A program made the translations under genes and the position numbers. A stretch of DNA of 64,000 bases from Prostheceraeus crozeri (Eukaryota; Platyhelminthes; Polycladida; Euryleptidae). Shown here one piece after another: positions 56,628-64,000 of this stretch. The notes below the pieces were generated by a model that saw nothing but the letters and a program-made list of their open reading frames with translations, made no database searches and had not been told where the DNA came from. The stretch covers positions 496,001-560,000 of the forward strand of contig CAJQUW010014359.1 of assembly GCA_907163375.1 (NCBI GenBank). The letters run 5' to 3'. The first letter of the stretch is position 1. Each line of letters begins with the position of its first letter.

Positions 56628-57977
56628 TTAAAAATCACTTCGTTGTAATTCATTTTGATAAAATCGACCTCTGATATCTTCATCATCTAAATCTTTGATT
56701 TCGTAAGTAATCGGATAACTTTGATTTATTTTAGAAATTCCAAATATCTCTTTCGTCCAGTATCCGACGAAGCCTTTTTCAAATTTATTCTTATATTTAA
56801 ATATTCTAACTCTATCTCCAATTTTAAATTTCGGCTTAAGTTTCTGCAAATTCGGATTACTCTCATTCAAATTATTATTCTCGAATATTTTTTTTCTTAT
56901 CAAATCAGGGTCGACAGAAGCATTCTTTGGAGTTTCTTCAATACCAGAATGAACTTTATTATTGTACTCTTCTACAACTCCTGGTAATATCTTCAACCAT
57001 TTCTGATTTCCTTGCTGAGTAAATTTTTTGAAAATTTTATTTTTTAACGTCCGATTGAATCTTTCTATCACTACAGCTTTTCCTGCGTTTTCAGTTGAAT
57101 AAACAGTTTCAAATAGTGGCTGAACGTTTCTGTTATAAAATTCCGACCCTTTATCAACAAACAATTTCCTTGGCTTTCTATTACTTTCTTTAAAGATTTC
57201 TTCAAACGCATATTTAACTGATAGACCACTTTTATTTTTTAAAGGTTTTACCCAAGCGTATCGTGTATATAAATCTATAACGGTCAATGCGTATTTGTAG
57301 TCCCTTTCATTCGGCATATGAATAAGATCAGCACTCCAAATATCATCTTTATTAAATACTTTTACTTTCAATAAATATTTAGGCCTTCTGTATTCTTTAT
57401 GAATTTCAGACGCGTAGGTTCGAGCGTTGCTCTCAGAGTTATTAGTTCGAGCGTTGCTCTCAGACAGCTTTGCTGTCGTTTCATTTAAACCCTGACCGAA
57501 TAATATTTTAGCTTGTAAAGCTTTCTTAACAAACATTCTTTCAATTTTTTCTCTAAATGTAGGATTTTGAATACTATCTAATTCTTGAATCATCTTCTTA
57601 TCAGCTGCATGTCGAGAACTTAGATCATGATTTCGATAAGCTAAATCATGCCTGTAAGCTGCGGCATCTACTCTATTTATTGGTTCTTCACCTGGTTTCG
57701 GATTATTATTCTCATCTAGTCTTATATCTAATCGAGTTCCTGGACCAGTATATGAATGACCAGGAAGATGTTTTTCTTTCGAATATTTACTCCAAATAAA
57801 TCCAGGAAAGTTTTCTAATGTTTTTTGTATATCACCACCGAAGTGGTATGGAACTTTGTTCTTGTCACCTCCAATATGCTGACAATGTGAGTTTTTATTT
57901 TTGTTTAATAGATAATTCAATAAATCTAAATTAGAAATTTTTAATTTAATTAAATTTTCGGAATTTGTGGAATTCAT
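56628..57977 (-). CDS. PLA2-like domain fused to retrovirus-like integrase
   Basis: 449 residues in one open frame. Residues 70-160 form a phospholipase-A2-like domain of the viral type: PGHSYTGPGTRLDIRL supplies a Ca-binding-type GPG loop and DAAAYRHDLAYRNHD the catalytic His-Asp pair (110-111). Residues about 205-330 form an rve integrase core: DDIWSADLIHMP (Asp 217), KLFVDKGSEFYN (Asp 275) and VIERFNRTLKNK (Glu 305). The C-terminal 80 residues (PKFKIGDRVRIFKYKNKFEK, GYWTKEIFGI) resemble the SH3/chromo-like tail of such integrases. The two domains are joined by a linker of repeated SESNART. In related elements PLA2 and integrase are usually separate proteins, so a single fused frame is unusual. 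The integrase would insert the element; PLA2 domains of small viruses act in membrane escape. Confidence 0.85.
   Translation of the reverse strand: MNSTNSENLIKLKISNLDLLNYLLNKNKNSHCQHIGGDKNKVPYHFGGDIQKTLENFPGFIWSKYSKEKHLPGHSYTGPGTRLDIRLDENNNPKPGEEPINRVDAAAYRHDLAYRNHDLSSRHAADKKMIQELDSIQNPTFREKIERMFVKKALQAKILFGQGLNETTAKLSESNARTNNSESNARTYASEIHKEYRRPKYLLKVKVFNKDDIWSADLIHMPNERDYKYALTVIDLYTRYAWVKPLKNKSGLSVKYAFEEIFKESNRKPRKLFVDKGSEFYNRNVQPLFETVYSTENAGKAVVIERFNRTLKNKIFKKFTQQGNQKWLKILPGVVEEYNNKVHSGIEETPKNASVDPDLIRKKIFENNNLNESNPNLQKLKPKFKIGDRVRIFKYKNKFEKGFVGYWTKEIFGISKINQSYPITYEIKDLDDEDIRGRFYQNELQRSDF
57422..57476. repeat. Triloop hairpins in the PLA2-integrase linker
   Basis: GAGC-GTT-GCTC twice (57422, 57449) and ACAGC-TTT-GCTGT (57464). 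They encode the SESNART repeats and the residues before them in the linker between the two domains. Confidence 0.8.
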
Positions 57978-58029
57978 TTTAAAAGATAAAATAAATGATT
58001 TACCTTATGAACCAAAGGTCCTGAGGTTA

Positions 58030-58515
58030 TTACCGAATCATACTAGGACTTAGATATATTCCAGAACCATCTTTAGTTTCTTTAATTTCAATTAAATCAT
58101 CAACATTGTGGAGAATATTTTTAAGAACTCGTTTTCCTTCATCAACTAATTTTAATTTACTAATAAAATTATCTACTACTCCTTCACCCCTAGCAACTTT
58201 CTCTAACTCTCTGTTATGGCGTTTTTGTTCTTCTAATGCTGCCTTCTCTGATTTATTTTTATTTACTGCTTGGACAATACCAGCTGTCCCACCTGCAACA
58301 CTTCCTGCTGCTGCTATGCCACCTATTATTAGGGGAATTAATGGGAGAATCCCGCCATTCTTTTCTTCTTGTAATTGAATATTCTCTATCATTGGTTTAC
58401 TTATGTAATACTTTTTTTTATTAATAGTAATAGTTTTAGGGGTATTTTTGTCAACAATATTACGTAATTTTAATTCAACAGTTTTATTATTAATATTACT
58501 TTTCGCTTGCGACAT
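58030..58515 (-). CDS. Minor virion protein candidate, pX/adenovirus core-like
   Basis: 161 residues, open throughout. The middle has a long Gly/Ala/Leu/Ile-rich segment GGILPLIPLIIGGIAAAGSV (about 54-73), the hallmark of small membrane-active virion proteins near the adenovirus pX/pVI type that occur in Polintons and adintoviruses. A charged helix EEQKRHNRELEKVARGEG follows, and a GSGIYLSPS tail. It lies between the integrase and the capsid region and shares their direction. Name and role are inferred from composition and position. Confidence 0.6.
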   Translation of the reverse strand: MSQAKSNINNKTVELKLRNIVDKNTPKTITINKKKYYISKPMIENIQLQEEKNGGILPLIPLIIGGIAAAGSVAGGTAGIVQAVNKNKSEKAALEEQKRHNRELEKVARGEGVVDNFISKLKLVDEGKRVLKNILHNVDDLIEIKETKDGSGIYLSPSMIR

Positions 58516-58539
58516 TTTTAATAAAAAAATTTTAAGTTA

Positions 58540-58700
58540 TCAAAAATTTAAATCTATTCTAGTTATGAAAAATTTTAATCTATTCTAGTTATTAAAAAAT
58601 TTCAAGTTACTAAAAAATTTTAAGTTACCAAAAAATTTTAATCTATTCTAGTTATGAAAAATTTTAAGTTAAGAATTTTTAATCTATTCTAGTTATGAAA
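58540..58700. repeat. Intergenic direct repeats in the Polinton
   Basis: Four copies of AATCTATTCTAGTTATGAAA or a close form, alternating with TTTTAAGTTACCAAAAAA-type words, fill the gap between the capsid region and the minor virion gene. This is the longest gap between minus-strand genes of the element, and may contain the promoter for the leftward genes. Confidence 0.7.
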
Positions 58701-58709
58701 AAATTTTAA

Positions 58710-60044
58710 TTAACTTATCCTTACCATCTTTCCATTAAGAATTTCAATAGAATATTTTACATCTTCTAGCAATAAACCATAAGCCATCAATGAAGTTGTG
58801 GAATCTTTCTTTTCAATATTAATTGTTACATCACAACCATTTTTAATAATATCTTCAGATTGTGCACTTAAATCGAAACAGAAAATTGGATATAAATGTC
58901 TCCAATCTCCAGGAGTTAATTGTGGTTCAACTCCAAATTCTGTACAAAGATTTCGATAACAATCATATCCTTCCATAAATTGATTATTGGTATCATCGAA
59001 TCTTAATGGATCAATTGGATAACGGGTTTGATTTAATGAAACTTGTAAACTTCGAATTGTATTAATATGAAAAATATTGTTGTTCTTATCAAAACTTGGA
59101 GAATTATTTCTTTGAAATGTTAGTAATAAATATCTTGGAGTATTCGCAGTTCTAGTAAAATGCCAGTTAAATCTTTGTTCGGAAAAAGTTACTGAACTAG
59201 CAGTACGCTTTAGAAAATTTACTGGAATTGGTTTGTTAGTATTTAATCTTTTTGCAATAGCTGTTTCAACCTCTAAACTAGGAGTAATATGCTTAATCCA
59301 CCATTCAAGTCTATCAATTTTTAAATATGCTTTTTTCCCAGTCTTACCAAAAAAGATTAATTCATTATTTGCTGTACGATGAATTATTAATTTAAATTTT
59401 AATTGATATGATATTTTATCATAATCTAAATATCCGAATAATGGAGACAATGACCAATTAACTGTCTATTTACTTTTCTTGTTAAATTCACGTCTTTCTT
59501 TATATGCTTCATTATTTGTTTTATTTAAATGTTTTGCAATATTTTCTACATCTTTCGCAATTCCTGCTGCATCTGTTCCAGCGTGAGTTAAATCATCAAC
59601 AATTATACCATCATTAGTATCAGGAAACCAACCTTCGATTTCATACTTTTTATTATTTTCACCAATTGTTATAAATCTAAGCATTGTATCAATTACACCT
59701 GGAGAATCACTTATTGTTTCTATATTTTGAGTTGCAACATCTAAACGCATTTGTGTAAATAATCTTGGAAAAAAATTATTCTCTAATGCAATATTATCGG
59801 TTTCTGGTAATGGTGTTGTAAAATTAGCATCACTATATAAAGAATATTCACAATGTAAAAACGAATCAGGTAAATATATATAACTCTGCTGATTATCAAC
59901 TTCAAAAATTAAACCACCTCCAGTATTTACTCTACTGGAAGATCCGGGATTCATAGCAATTCTTATATAGTCATTCTTTTTTTGATTATTACTGACGAAC
60001 GGAGGATCGTCTAATCTAAATTTATTTTCGATAAGCGAAGACAT
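58710..60044 (-). pseudogene. Major capsid protein region (double-jelly-roll, F54H12.2-like)
   Basis: The minus strand over this span has the features of the Polinton major capsid family known from the C. elegans F54H12.2-type proteins: an N-terminal segment with FRLDDPPFVSNN and a glycine-rich GGGLIFEVDN block, the conserved EAYKERRE region, and a C-terminal part with YPIFCFDLSAQ and a regularly spaced beta pattern up to SIEILNGKMVRIS. Capsid proteins of this family form the icosahedral shell. In this copy the region is not a single open frame, so it is treated as a remnant. It is flanked by minor virion protein candidates on both sides. Confidence 0.75.
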
Positions 60045-60137
60045 TTTTATAAAAAATAATTTGACTTTTTGTTTTTCTCACAGACAGAAAAAAATTTTAC
60101 TAAAAAAATTACTAAAAAATTTTACTAAAATATAATT

Positions 60138-60650
60138 TTAGAATTTTGCTAGACCAGCTCCGCTACAGCTTTGCTGGTTAGACCGAAGGTTGCTGCTCAC
60201 GCCATTACCTCTTATTTCTTCAATTGTTTTTTCATTATGTTTACTATCAGACGGAGCTCCGCTCCTCAAGGTTTCACCCCCCACAGCTATGTTAGCAATT
60301 TTATTTTTTGTTTCCTCTGAAAGTTTTTTTAAATTTTTTAGTTCTTCGGAATCATTCCTAAGTTTACGAATAGCTTCTAGTTGTTTTAATTCGTTTTGTG
60401 ATTTAACAGCATTTGATATTGCACTAGCTGTACTACCTATAGCAGCTGCTCCTTTTGCAGCAGATGTAATAAAATCTTTATTATTTTTAATTAAGTTAAC
60501 GATACTACCAATACCAGAAAAGATGCCATCTCCTTCTTTTTGAACGGTTTCTCTATTATCATAATGGTAAACAGGATTCATACGTGGTTCATGAGCAATT
60601 TTTTGATTTGAAGCAAAATGTTTAAGATTGTGTTTATAAATTATAGGCAT
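60138..60650 (-). CDS. Minor virion protein candidate with Gly/Ala segment and coiled coil
   Basis: 170 residues, open throughout. After a short basic N-terminus (IIYKHNLKHFASNQKIAHEP) comes GDGIFSGIGSIVNLIKNN and AAKGAAAIGSTASAISNAVK, an amphipathic or membrane-active type of segment. A charged coiled coil (ELKQLEAIRKLRNDSEELKN) follows, then a low-complexity tail ending GAGLAKF. The plan resembles the other minor protein at 58030-58515, so the two may be related. Several three-base-loop hairpins lie in its 3' half (60156-60190 and 60253-60265). Function is inferred from composition and neighbours only. Confidence 0.55.
   Translation of the reverse strand: MPIIYKHNLKHFASNQKIAHEPRMNPVYHYDNRETVQKEGDGIFSGIGSIVNLIKNNKDFITSAAKGAAAIGSTASAISNAVKSQNELKQLEAIRKLRNDSEELKNLKKLSEETKNKIANIAVGGETLRSGAPSDSKHNEKTIEEIRGNGVSSNLRSNQQSCSGAGLAKF
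60156..60265. repeat. Triloop hairpins in a minor virion gene
   Basis: AGC-TCC-GCT (60156), CAGC-TTT-GCTG (60166), ACC-GAA-GGT (60182) and GGAGC-TCC-GCTCC (60253), all within the 3' half of the gene at 60138-60650, which they translate as part of a low-complexity tail. Confidence 0.75.
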
Positions 60651-60703
60651 TTTTTAGTAATAAATTTGACTTTTGAGAAAAAATATTTACGTTAATATTT
60701 ACG

Positions 60704-61590
60704 CTAAGATTTACGTTTGTGAATGGACAACAACTTCGAGATAACTTTATTAATTGACTGTTGCACTTTATCTATTGCGTCAAGTAGCGTGTGATGTACT
60801 TTAATTTCTTTTCTATTAACTTGCATTTTCTGCTGATTAATCTTCAATGCCGTTTTAAGTGCATTTAACTTAATTTTAAAAACATCTAATTGTCTTTTAA
60901 CAGAATCTAACTGTTCTTTATTTTCTTTAGAGTTTTCTTGTAAATTTTTCTTTAATTCATTTTCTAAATTGATTTTAAGAGTTTTCATTGTATCAACTTT
61001 TTGATTAAGTGAGTTTACTTCATTTATTATTCTATTCATCTTTTTCATTTGTTGAGTAATTTTAGAACTTAATTCATCAACACTTTTTTGGAATGTAGTT
61101 TGTAACTGCTTTAAATTTTTTTTAATTCTTTCAGGAAGTTTTTCTATTTCATCTTCTAATTGTTCTTCTAACATTTTGATCTGATGTTTATTTTTAATGA
61201 CTGCAGATTTTAAATTTAAAGAAAGTAATATTAAAATTTTTGATTGTTCAGAAATCTTTTTAAAAAGTTTTGCTATATCTGCTTCTAGCTCTCTATCCAT
61301 TTTATCAAGTTTTAATAATTTTTCGTTTAATGATTTGTCATTAAGTTTTAGCAACTTTAATTCATTCATCAGTGGAACCAAAACATCGTTTATATATTTT
61401 TCCTTTAAATCATTGATTTGTGTATCAACATATTATTTATTTGTTAACTCTGTATTTTGTTGCGGAAGAATAGAAAGATGCAATGGACCAGATAAAACGT
61501 CTCCAGTTTTCATGATATAATTTTCTATCTCTATTTCTAATTCACGATTATTCGGGATATATGCACCTCCACCAACATTTGGTAACATCA
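60704..61590 (-). pseudogene. Fibre-like coiled-coil protein region
   Basis: The promoter-proximal end of this minus-strand region reads MMLPNVGGGAYIPNNRELEI and then MKTGDVLSGPLHLS, a form of the 'GD.L.G.L.L' segment seen in trimeric tail-fibre and virion-spike proteins. The rest is a very long Lys/Glu/Leu-rich coiled coil without a globular head, ending in a basic KLLSIHKRKS. A trimeric fibre or spike is a reasonable guess from position next to capsid genes. The region is not one open frame, so it is listed as a remnant. Confidence 0.5.
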
Positions 61591-61604
61591 TTTTTAAAAC
61601 AATA

Positions 61605-61696
61605 AAAAAGTAAAATTTTTTCTAATAAAAATAAAAAAATAAAATTTTTTCTAATAAAAATAAAAAAATAAAATTTTTTCTAATAAAAATAAAAAA
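61605..61696. repeat. AT-rich tandem repeat in the divergent promoter region
   Basis: Three tandem copies of about 31 bp, each containing TAAAATTTTTTCTAATAAAA and AATAAAAAAA, fill the gap between the leftward fibre-like gene and the rightward gene at 61697. The last copy runs straight into the ATG. As the divergent intergenic region of the element it probably holds promoters for both directions. Confidence 0.75.
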
Positions 61697-62986
61697 ATGG
61701 AAAATCCAAATTTAAAAAAATTATATTCGCCCGCATCATCCTGTTCTTCTTATTCGACGAGATCAACGGGATTTGAAAATAAATGTTTTGATAATAATAA
61801 TAATAATAATAATCCATGTATAGATGTTAATATTTTATTTCTATTACAAGCCGAAATATTTAGAGAACAAACAAAAGGTTTACCTTCTATAGAAACTAAT
61901 TATTGTTTATTTCCAGGTGAACCATTTATTAAATTTATGGAGATTGTAAGTAAATATAATGATGTAGCTTATGTTGAATTAAATAAAGAAAATATGGTTA
62001 TAATAGGTCATAATAATGTTTATGGATTTATTAGAGCAGTGTTACCAATTAGTAATACTGATTGGATAGAAACTAAAATTATCAATTATATCAATATTAA
62101 AGAATTAGTTAAAAAATTAAAATCTTTTTCCAAAGAAAAAATAAGATTATTTGTTGATGAACAAAATCAATATAACATTCACATAGAGAGTAAAAAACAT
62201 AATGAAGAATTATTATGTCAAGTTTATTATAGAGACACAATTTATAAACAAGAAACATTAGAAATGCCGCAAAGATATGATGATGATACGTACATAGGAT
62301 TATATTCCAACTTAAATATTAATTTATTAAAATCTTATATAAATGGTTTAGCTCAACAAGAGAAAATTTATATGTGGACTACACCTTATACTATTAACAA
62401 TGACCATAATCATAATAAACGAACCGAAGGTTCTAGGGCTTTGCCCGATCTTAAAGAATCTTATGATAATAATGATGATTCTGTAACATCTGAAAAAGGT
62501 GTAAATGGTAAAAAAGATTATAAAAATATTAGTAATTATAAAAATTTATCTAAATTTCATTTTCTTACAATTGAAAATAATAATGATGGTATAGTTGAAG
62601 ATACTGTTAGACAACTATGTGTCGGGTCTACAAAATTTAAATTAGGATTTACATCTAATGAATTTAAAATTTTATCATCTTTAATAAAAACTAAAAGTGA
62701 TTCAGATTATAGTGGTGTTATTAAATTTTCCAAAAGAGATCAAAGACCAATATTTTTCTCTATTATATTATTATCAGATAAGAAATGTAATTTAGAATTA
62801 GATATTCCAATAAGAGAATGGTATCCTATCATGGAAGGGCATCCTATACCAAAAAGTGTAATTTATGATGATGAAGAAACAATTTATGATGATGATGAAG
62901 AATCAATTTATGATGATGAAGAATCAATAGTTAGTGAAAATAAATTTAAATTATCTTTTGATAAAACATTATATGATGAAACTTAA
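61697..62986 (+). CDS. Unrecognised Polinton protein; possible sliding-clamp (PCNA-like) fold
   Basis: 429 residues, open throughout. After a low-complexity start (a run of Asn encoded by AAT repeats) there is a region whose alternation resembles a PCNA-type half clamp: FIKFMEIVSKYNDVAYVELN, ENMVIIGHNNVYGFIRAVLP, then YINIKELVKKLKSFSKEKIR and LFVDEQNQYNIHIE. A second, similar half may start after residue 280 (KFHFLTIENN, KFKLGFTSNEFKILSSLIK, FFSIILLSDKKCNLELDIP). A low-complexity insert lies between, and the C-terminus is an acidic repeat of YDDEESI-type units. It is just upstream of and co-directional with the polymerase gene, where a processivity factor would make sense. No sequence motif proves this; the clamp idea is an inference from strand pattern. 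Confidence 0.45.
   Translation: MENPNLKKLYSPASSCSSYSTRSTGFENKCFDNNNNNNNPCIDVNILFLLQAEIFREQTKGLPSIETNYCLFPGEPFIKFMEIVSKYNDVAYVELNKENMVIIGHNNVYGFIRAVLPISNTDWIETKIINYINIKELVKKLKSFSKEKIRLFVDEQNQYNIHIESKKHNEELLCQVYYRDTIYKQETLEMPQRYDDDTYIGLYSNLNINLLKSYINGLAQQEKIYMWTTPYTINNDHNHNKRTEGSRALPDLKESYDNNDDSVTSEKGVNGKKDYKNISNYKNLSKFHFLTIENNNDGIVEDTVRQLCVGSTKFKLGFTSNEFKILSSLIKTKSDSDYSGVIKFSKRDQRPIFFSIILLSDKKCNLELDIPIREWYPIMEGHPIPKSVIYDDEETIYDDDEESIYDDEESIVSENKFKLSFDKTLYDET
62421..62446. repeat. Double triloop hairpin unit encoding TEGSRALP
   Basis: GAACC-GAA-GGTTC, TA, GGGC-TTT-GCCC. Nearly identical to the unit at 63414-63438, which lies in a different gene. Confidence 0.85.
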
Positions 62987-63159
62987 TATGAGAAAACTTA
63001 ATATGATAAAACTTAATGTGATAAAGAAAAAAAAATAACTAAAGAACGTGAAATATATAATAATATAAAATAAAACTCAAGTCCTAGATATTAGAATGTT
63101 TATATCTAAAATTAAAACACAATTTTTTTCTTAAATTTTCTCTAAAAAAATTTAAAAAA

Positions 63160-64000
63160 ATGGAAAATACCAAGTTTTATTGTGTCTTATGTAAAAAAAA
63201 GTTGCAAACAAAAAGAAGTTATCAATCTCATTTAAATAGTAAATTGCATTTACAAAATGTAGAACGAGTTGATGAAGGAAATATATTAAAATTAAATAGT
63301 TATAAAAACTATCTAGAAACATTGCCTACTGATATAAAAGTTAAAAAAATGTTTGATGATTATTCACATTCGGAATATAAAAAAGTTTTTAATAGTGAAG
63401 ATGAGACCATACAAACCGAAGGTTCTAGGGCTTCGCCCGTAACAGATGGAAGATATTTATTTAGCGATACTGATGAATTTGATGAAGCTGAACGTAACGA
63501 TGAAGCCTTAGCAAATATAAAATATTTATTTAATCAGTCTTTTGAATATAATGAAACCGATAAAACTTTTTCTGATATTCTAACCAACTTTTCTAATATA
63601 TTTAAGAAATCTTTCAAATGTTATATGAATGTAGAAGTACTTTATACAAAAAATGGATCTGATGGAATTCCTAAAGAAATAATACAAGGACATTTTACAA
63701 AGTCACAAGAAATTCATAATGTAAATAATATACAACCCATATTTCAATCGATGATACTTAAATTAGAAAATTGTATAATTGAAGCCCAGTTAAGTGAATC
63801 TGGTTGGAGATTTGTTAAAATACTATCTAAGAAAATAGTAATTGATAAATATAAAAATAATACTGGTGGTAGTTATGTTCCTTTACCTTTCAGTTCACCT
63901 CAATTAATCAACATAAAAAATGAAGATGATTATTGTTTTCTGTGGAGTATTATAGCACATTTACATCCTGCAGAATATCATAAAGAAAGACTAAGTCATT
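63160..64000 (+). CDS. Protein-primed type-B DNA polymerase, N-terminal part (runs off the window)
   Basis: The ATG at 63160 follows an A-rich leader like those of the other genes of this element. The frame is open to the window edge. It begins with a C2H2 zinc finger (FYCVLCKKKL, then SYQSHLNSKLH; spacing C-x2-C-x12-H-x5-H). At about residues 205-280 it has SGWRFVKILSKKIVIDKYKN, GSYVPLPFSSPQLINIKNED and DYCFLWSIIAHLHPAEYHKE, a block typical of the region before the exonuclease domain in Polinton and adintovirus PolB. Exonuclease and polymerase motifs should lie to the right and are not visible. An in-frame hairpin pair at 63414-63438 encodes TEGSRASP. Confidence 0.75.
   Translation, partial: MENTKFYCVLCKKKLQTKRSYQSHLNSKLHLQNVERVDEGNILKLNSYKNYLETLPTDIKVKKMFDDYSHSEYKKVFNSEDETIQTEGSRASPVTDGRYLFSDTDEFDEAERNDEALANIKYLFNQSFEYNETDKTFSDILTNFSNIFKKSFKCYMNVEVLYTKNGSDGIPKEIIQGHFTKSQEIHNVNNIQPIFQSMILKLENCIIEAQLSESGWRFVKILSKKIVIDKYKNNTGGSYVPLPFSSPQLINIKNEDDYCFLWSIIAHLHPAEYHKERLSH
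63414..63438. repeat. Double triloop hairpin unit encoding TEGSRASP
   Basis: AACC-GAA-GGTT, CTA, GGGC-TTC-GCCC, in frame in the polymerase gene. Confidence 0.85.

Larger units (their letters stand above)
55984..64000. mobile_element. Polinton/Maverick (adintovirus-like) element, left part; continues past the window
   Basis: Within 8 kb lie an adenain-like protease, a retrovirus-like integrase, virion minor-protein candidates with hydrophobic Gly/Ala segments, a double-jelly-roll capsid region, a fibre-like coiled coil and the start of a protein-primed type-B DNA polymerase. That set is diagnostic of Polintons and related adintoviruses. The first gene and the last two read rightward, the middle genes leftward. 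It is markedly more AT-rich than the flanks. The left border is unresolved, between about 55430 and 56040; two copies of CTTCTRACTTCYAGGGGTCCC lie at 55997-56045. The visible part looks mostly whole, with about two breaks. The integration is probably not very old, judged by the state of the frames. Confidence 0.88.

Noticed and set aside
58106-58424. Plus-strand frames opposite the minor virion gene
   Set aside because: Shadows of the minus-strand gene, whose Gly/Ala segment and neighbours support the minus reading.

Overview
This is a 64 kb, AT-rich piece of an animal genome that is mostly transposable elements. The mix (Naiad-type and GIY-YIG Penelope elements, LINEs, a Crypton, P elements, hATs, a FLYWCH/MULE element and a Polinton) and the frequent TAGGCCTAC-like words fit a marine invertebrate, perhaps an echinoderm or another deuterostome. 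The species is an inference and cannot be settled from the sequence. Only one stretch looks like a host gene: an exon of an arrestin-domain protein at 9253-9641 with clean splice sites.

Layout. 1-475: tail of a LINE with an (ATT)n end. 5215-8870: arrays built on GAGTTAAC, with a large foldback palindrome at 7857-8623. 9013-9220: tRNA-derived SINE-like sequence, then the arrestin exon. 10741-12144: an uninterrupted Crypton-type tyrosine recombinase. 13027-13935: worn P-like transposase. 17268-17820: Penelope-type GIY-YIG tail. 20352-21381: hAT-like MITE with GCTTGGGT arrays and a 7-bp target duplication. 24300-24710: worn Naiad fragment. 26240-27062 and 29268-29650: LINE fragments. 27510-27770: short TA-flanked MITE.

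34107-47245 is a 13.1 kb block bounded by two inverted arms of exactly 1154 bp. I read it as a FLYWCH/MULE DNA transposon whose interior has taken three further elements: a Naiad Penelope-like element (35452-38150, minus), a hAT with 8-bp duplication GCTTGATT (39056-40675), and a P element with a THAP domain and 8-bp duplication ATTTACAT (41153-44718). What remains of the MULE itself is the two arms, a FLYWCH zinc finger (38147-38356) and the C-terminal half of the transposase (44974-45635).

50190-51570 is a LINE reverse-transcriptase remnant split by a 732-bp hAT MITE with target duplication CCTCATAG. From about 55.4-56.0 kb to the right edge lies a Polinton/Maverick (adintovirus-like) element: adenain-like protease, a PLA2-integrase fusion, minor-capsid-like proteins, major-capsid region, fibre-like coiled coil, an unrecognised protein that may be a sliding clamp, and the start of a protein-primed DNA polymerase B. 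It runs off the window, looks largely whole, and has about two breaks in the part seen. Its coding sequence carries many tiny three-base-loop hairpins, the most distinctive small-scale signal in the window.

The long remaining stretches (for example 476-5214, 13936-17267, 29651-34106, 47246-50189, 51571-55430) show no supportable gene.
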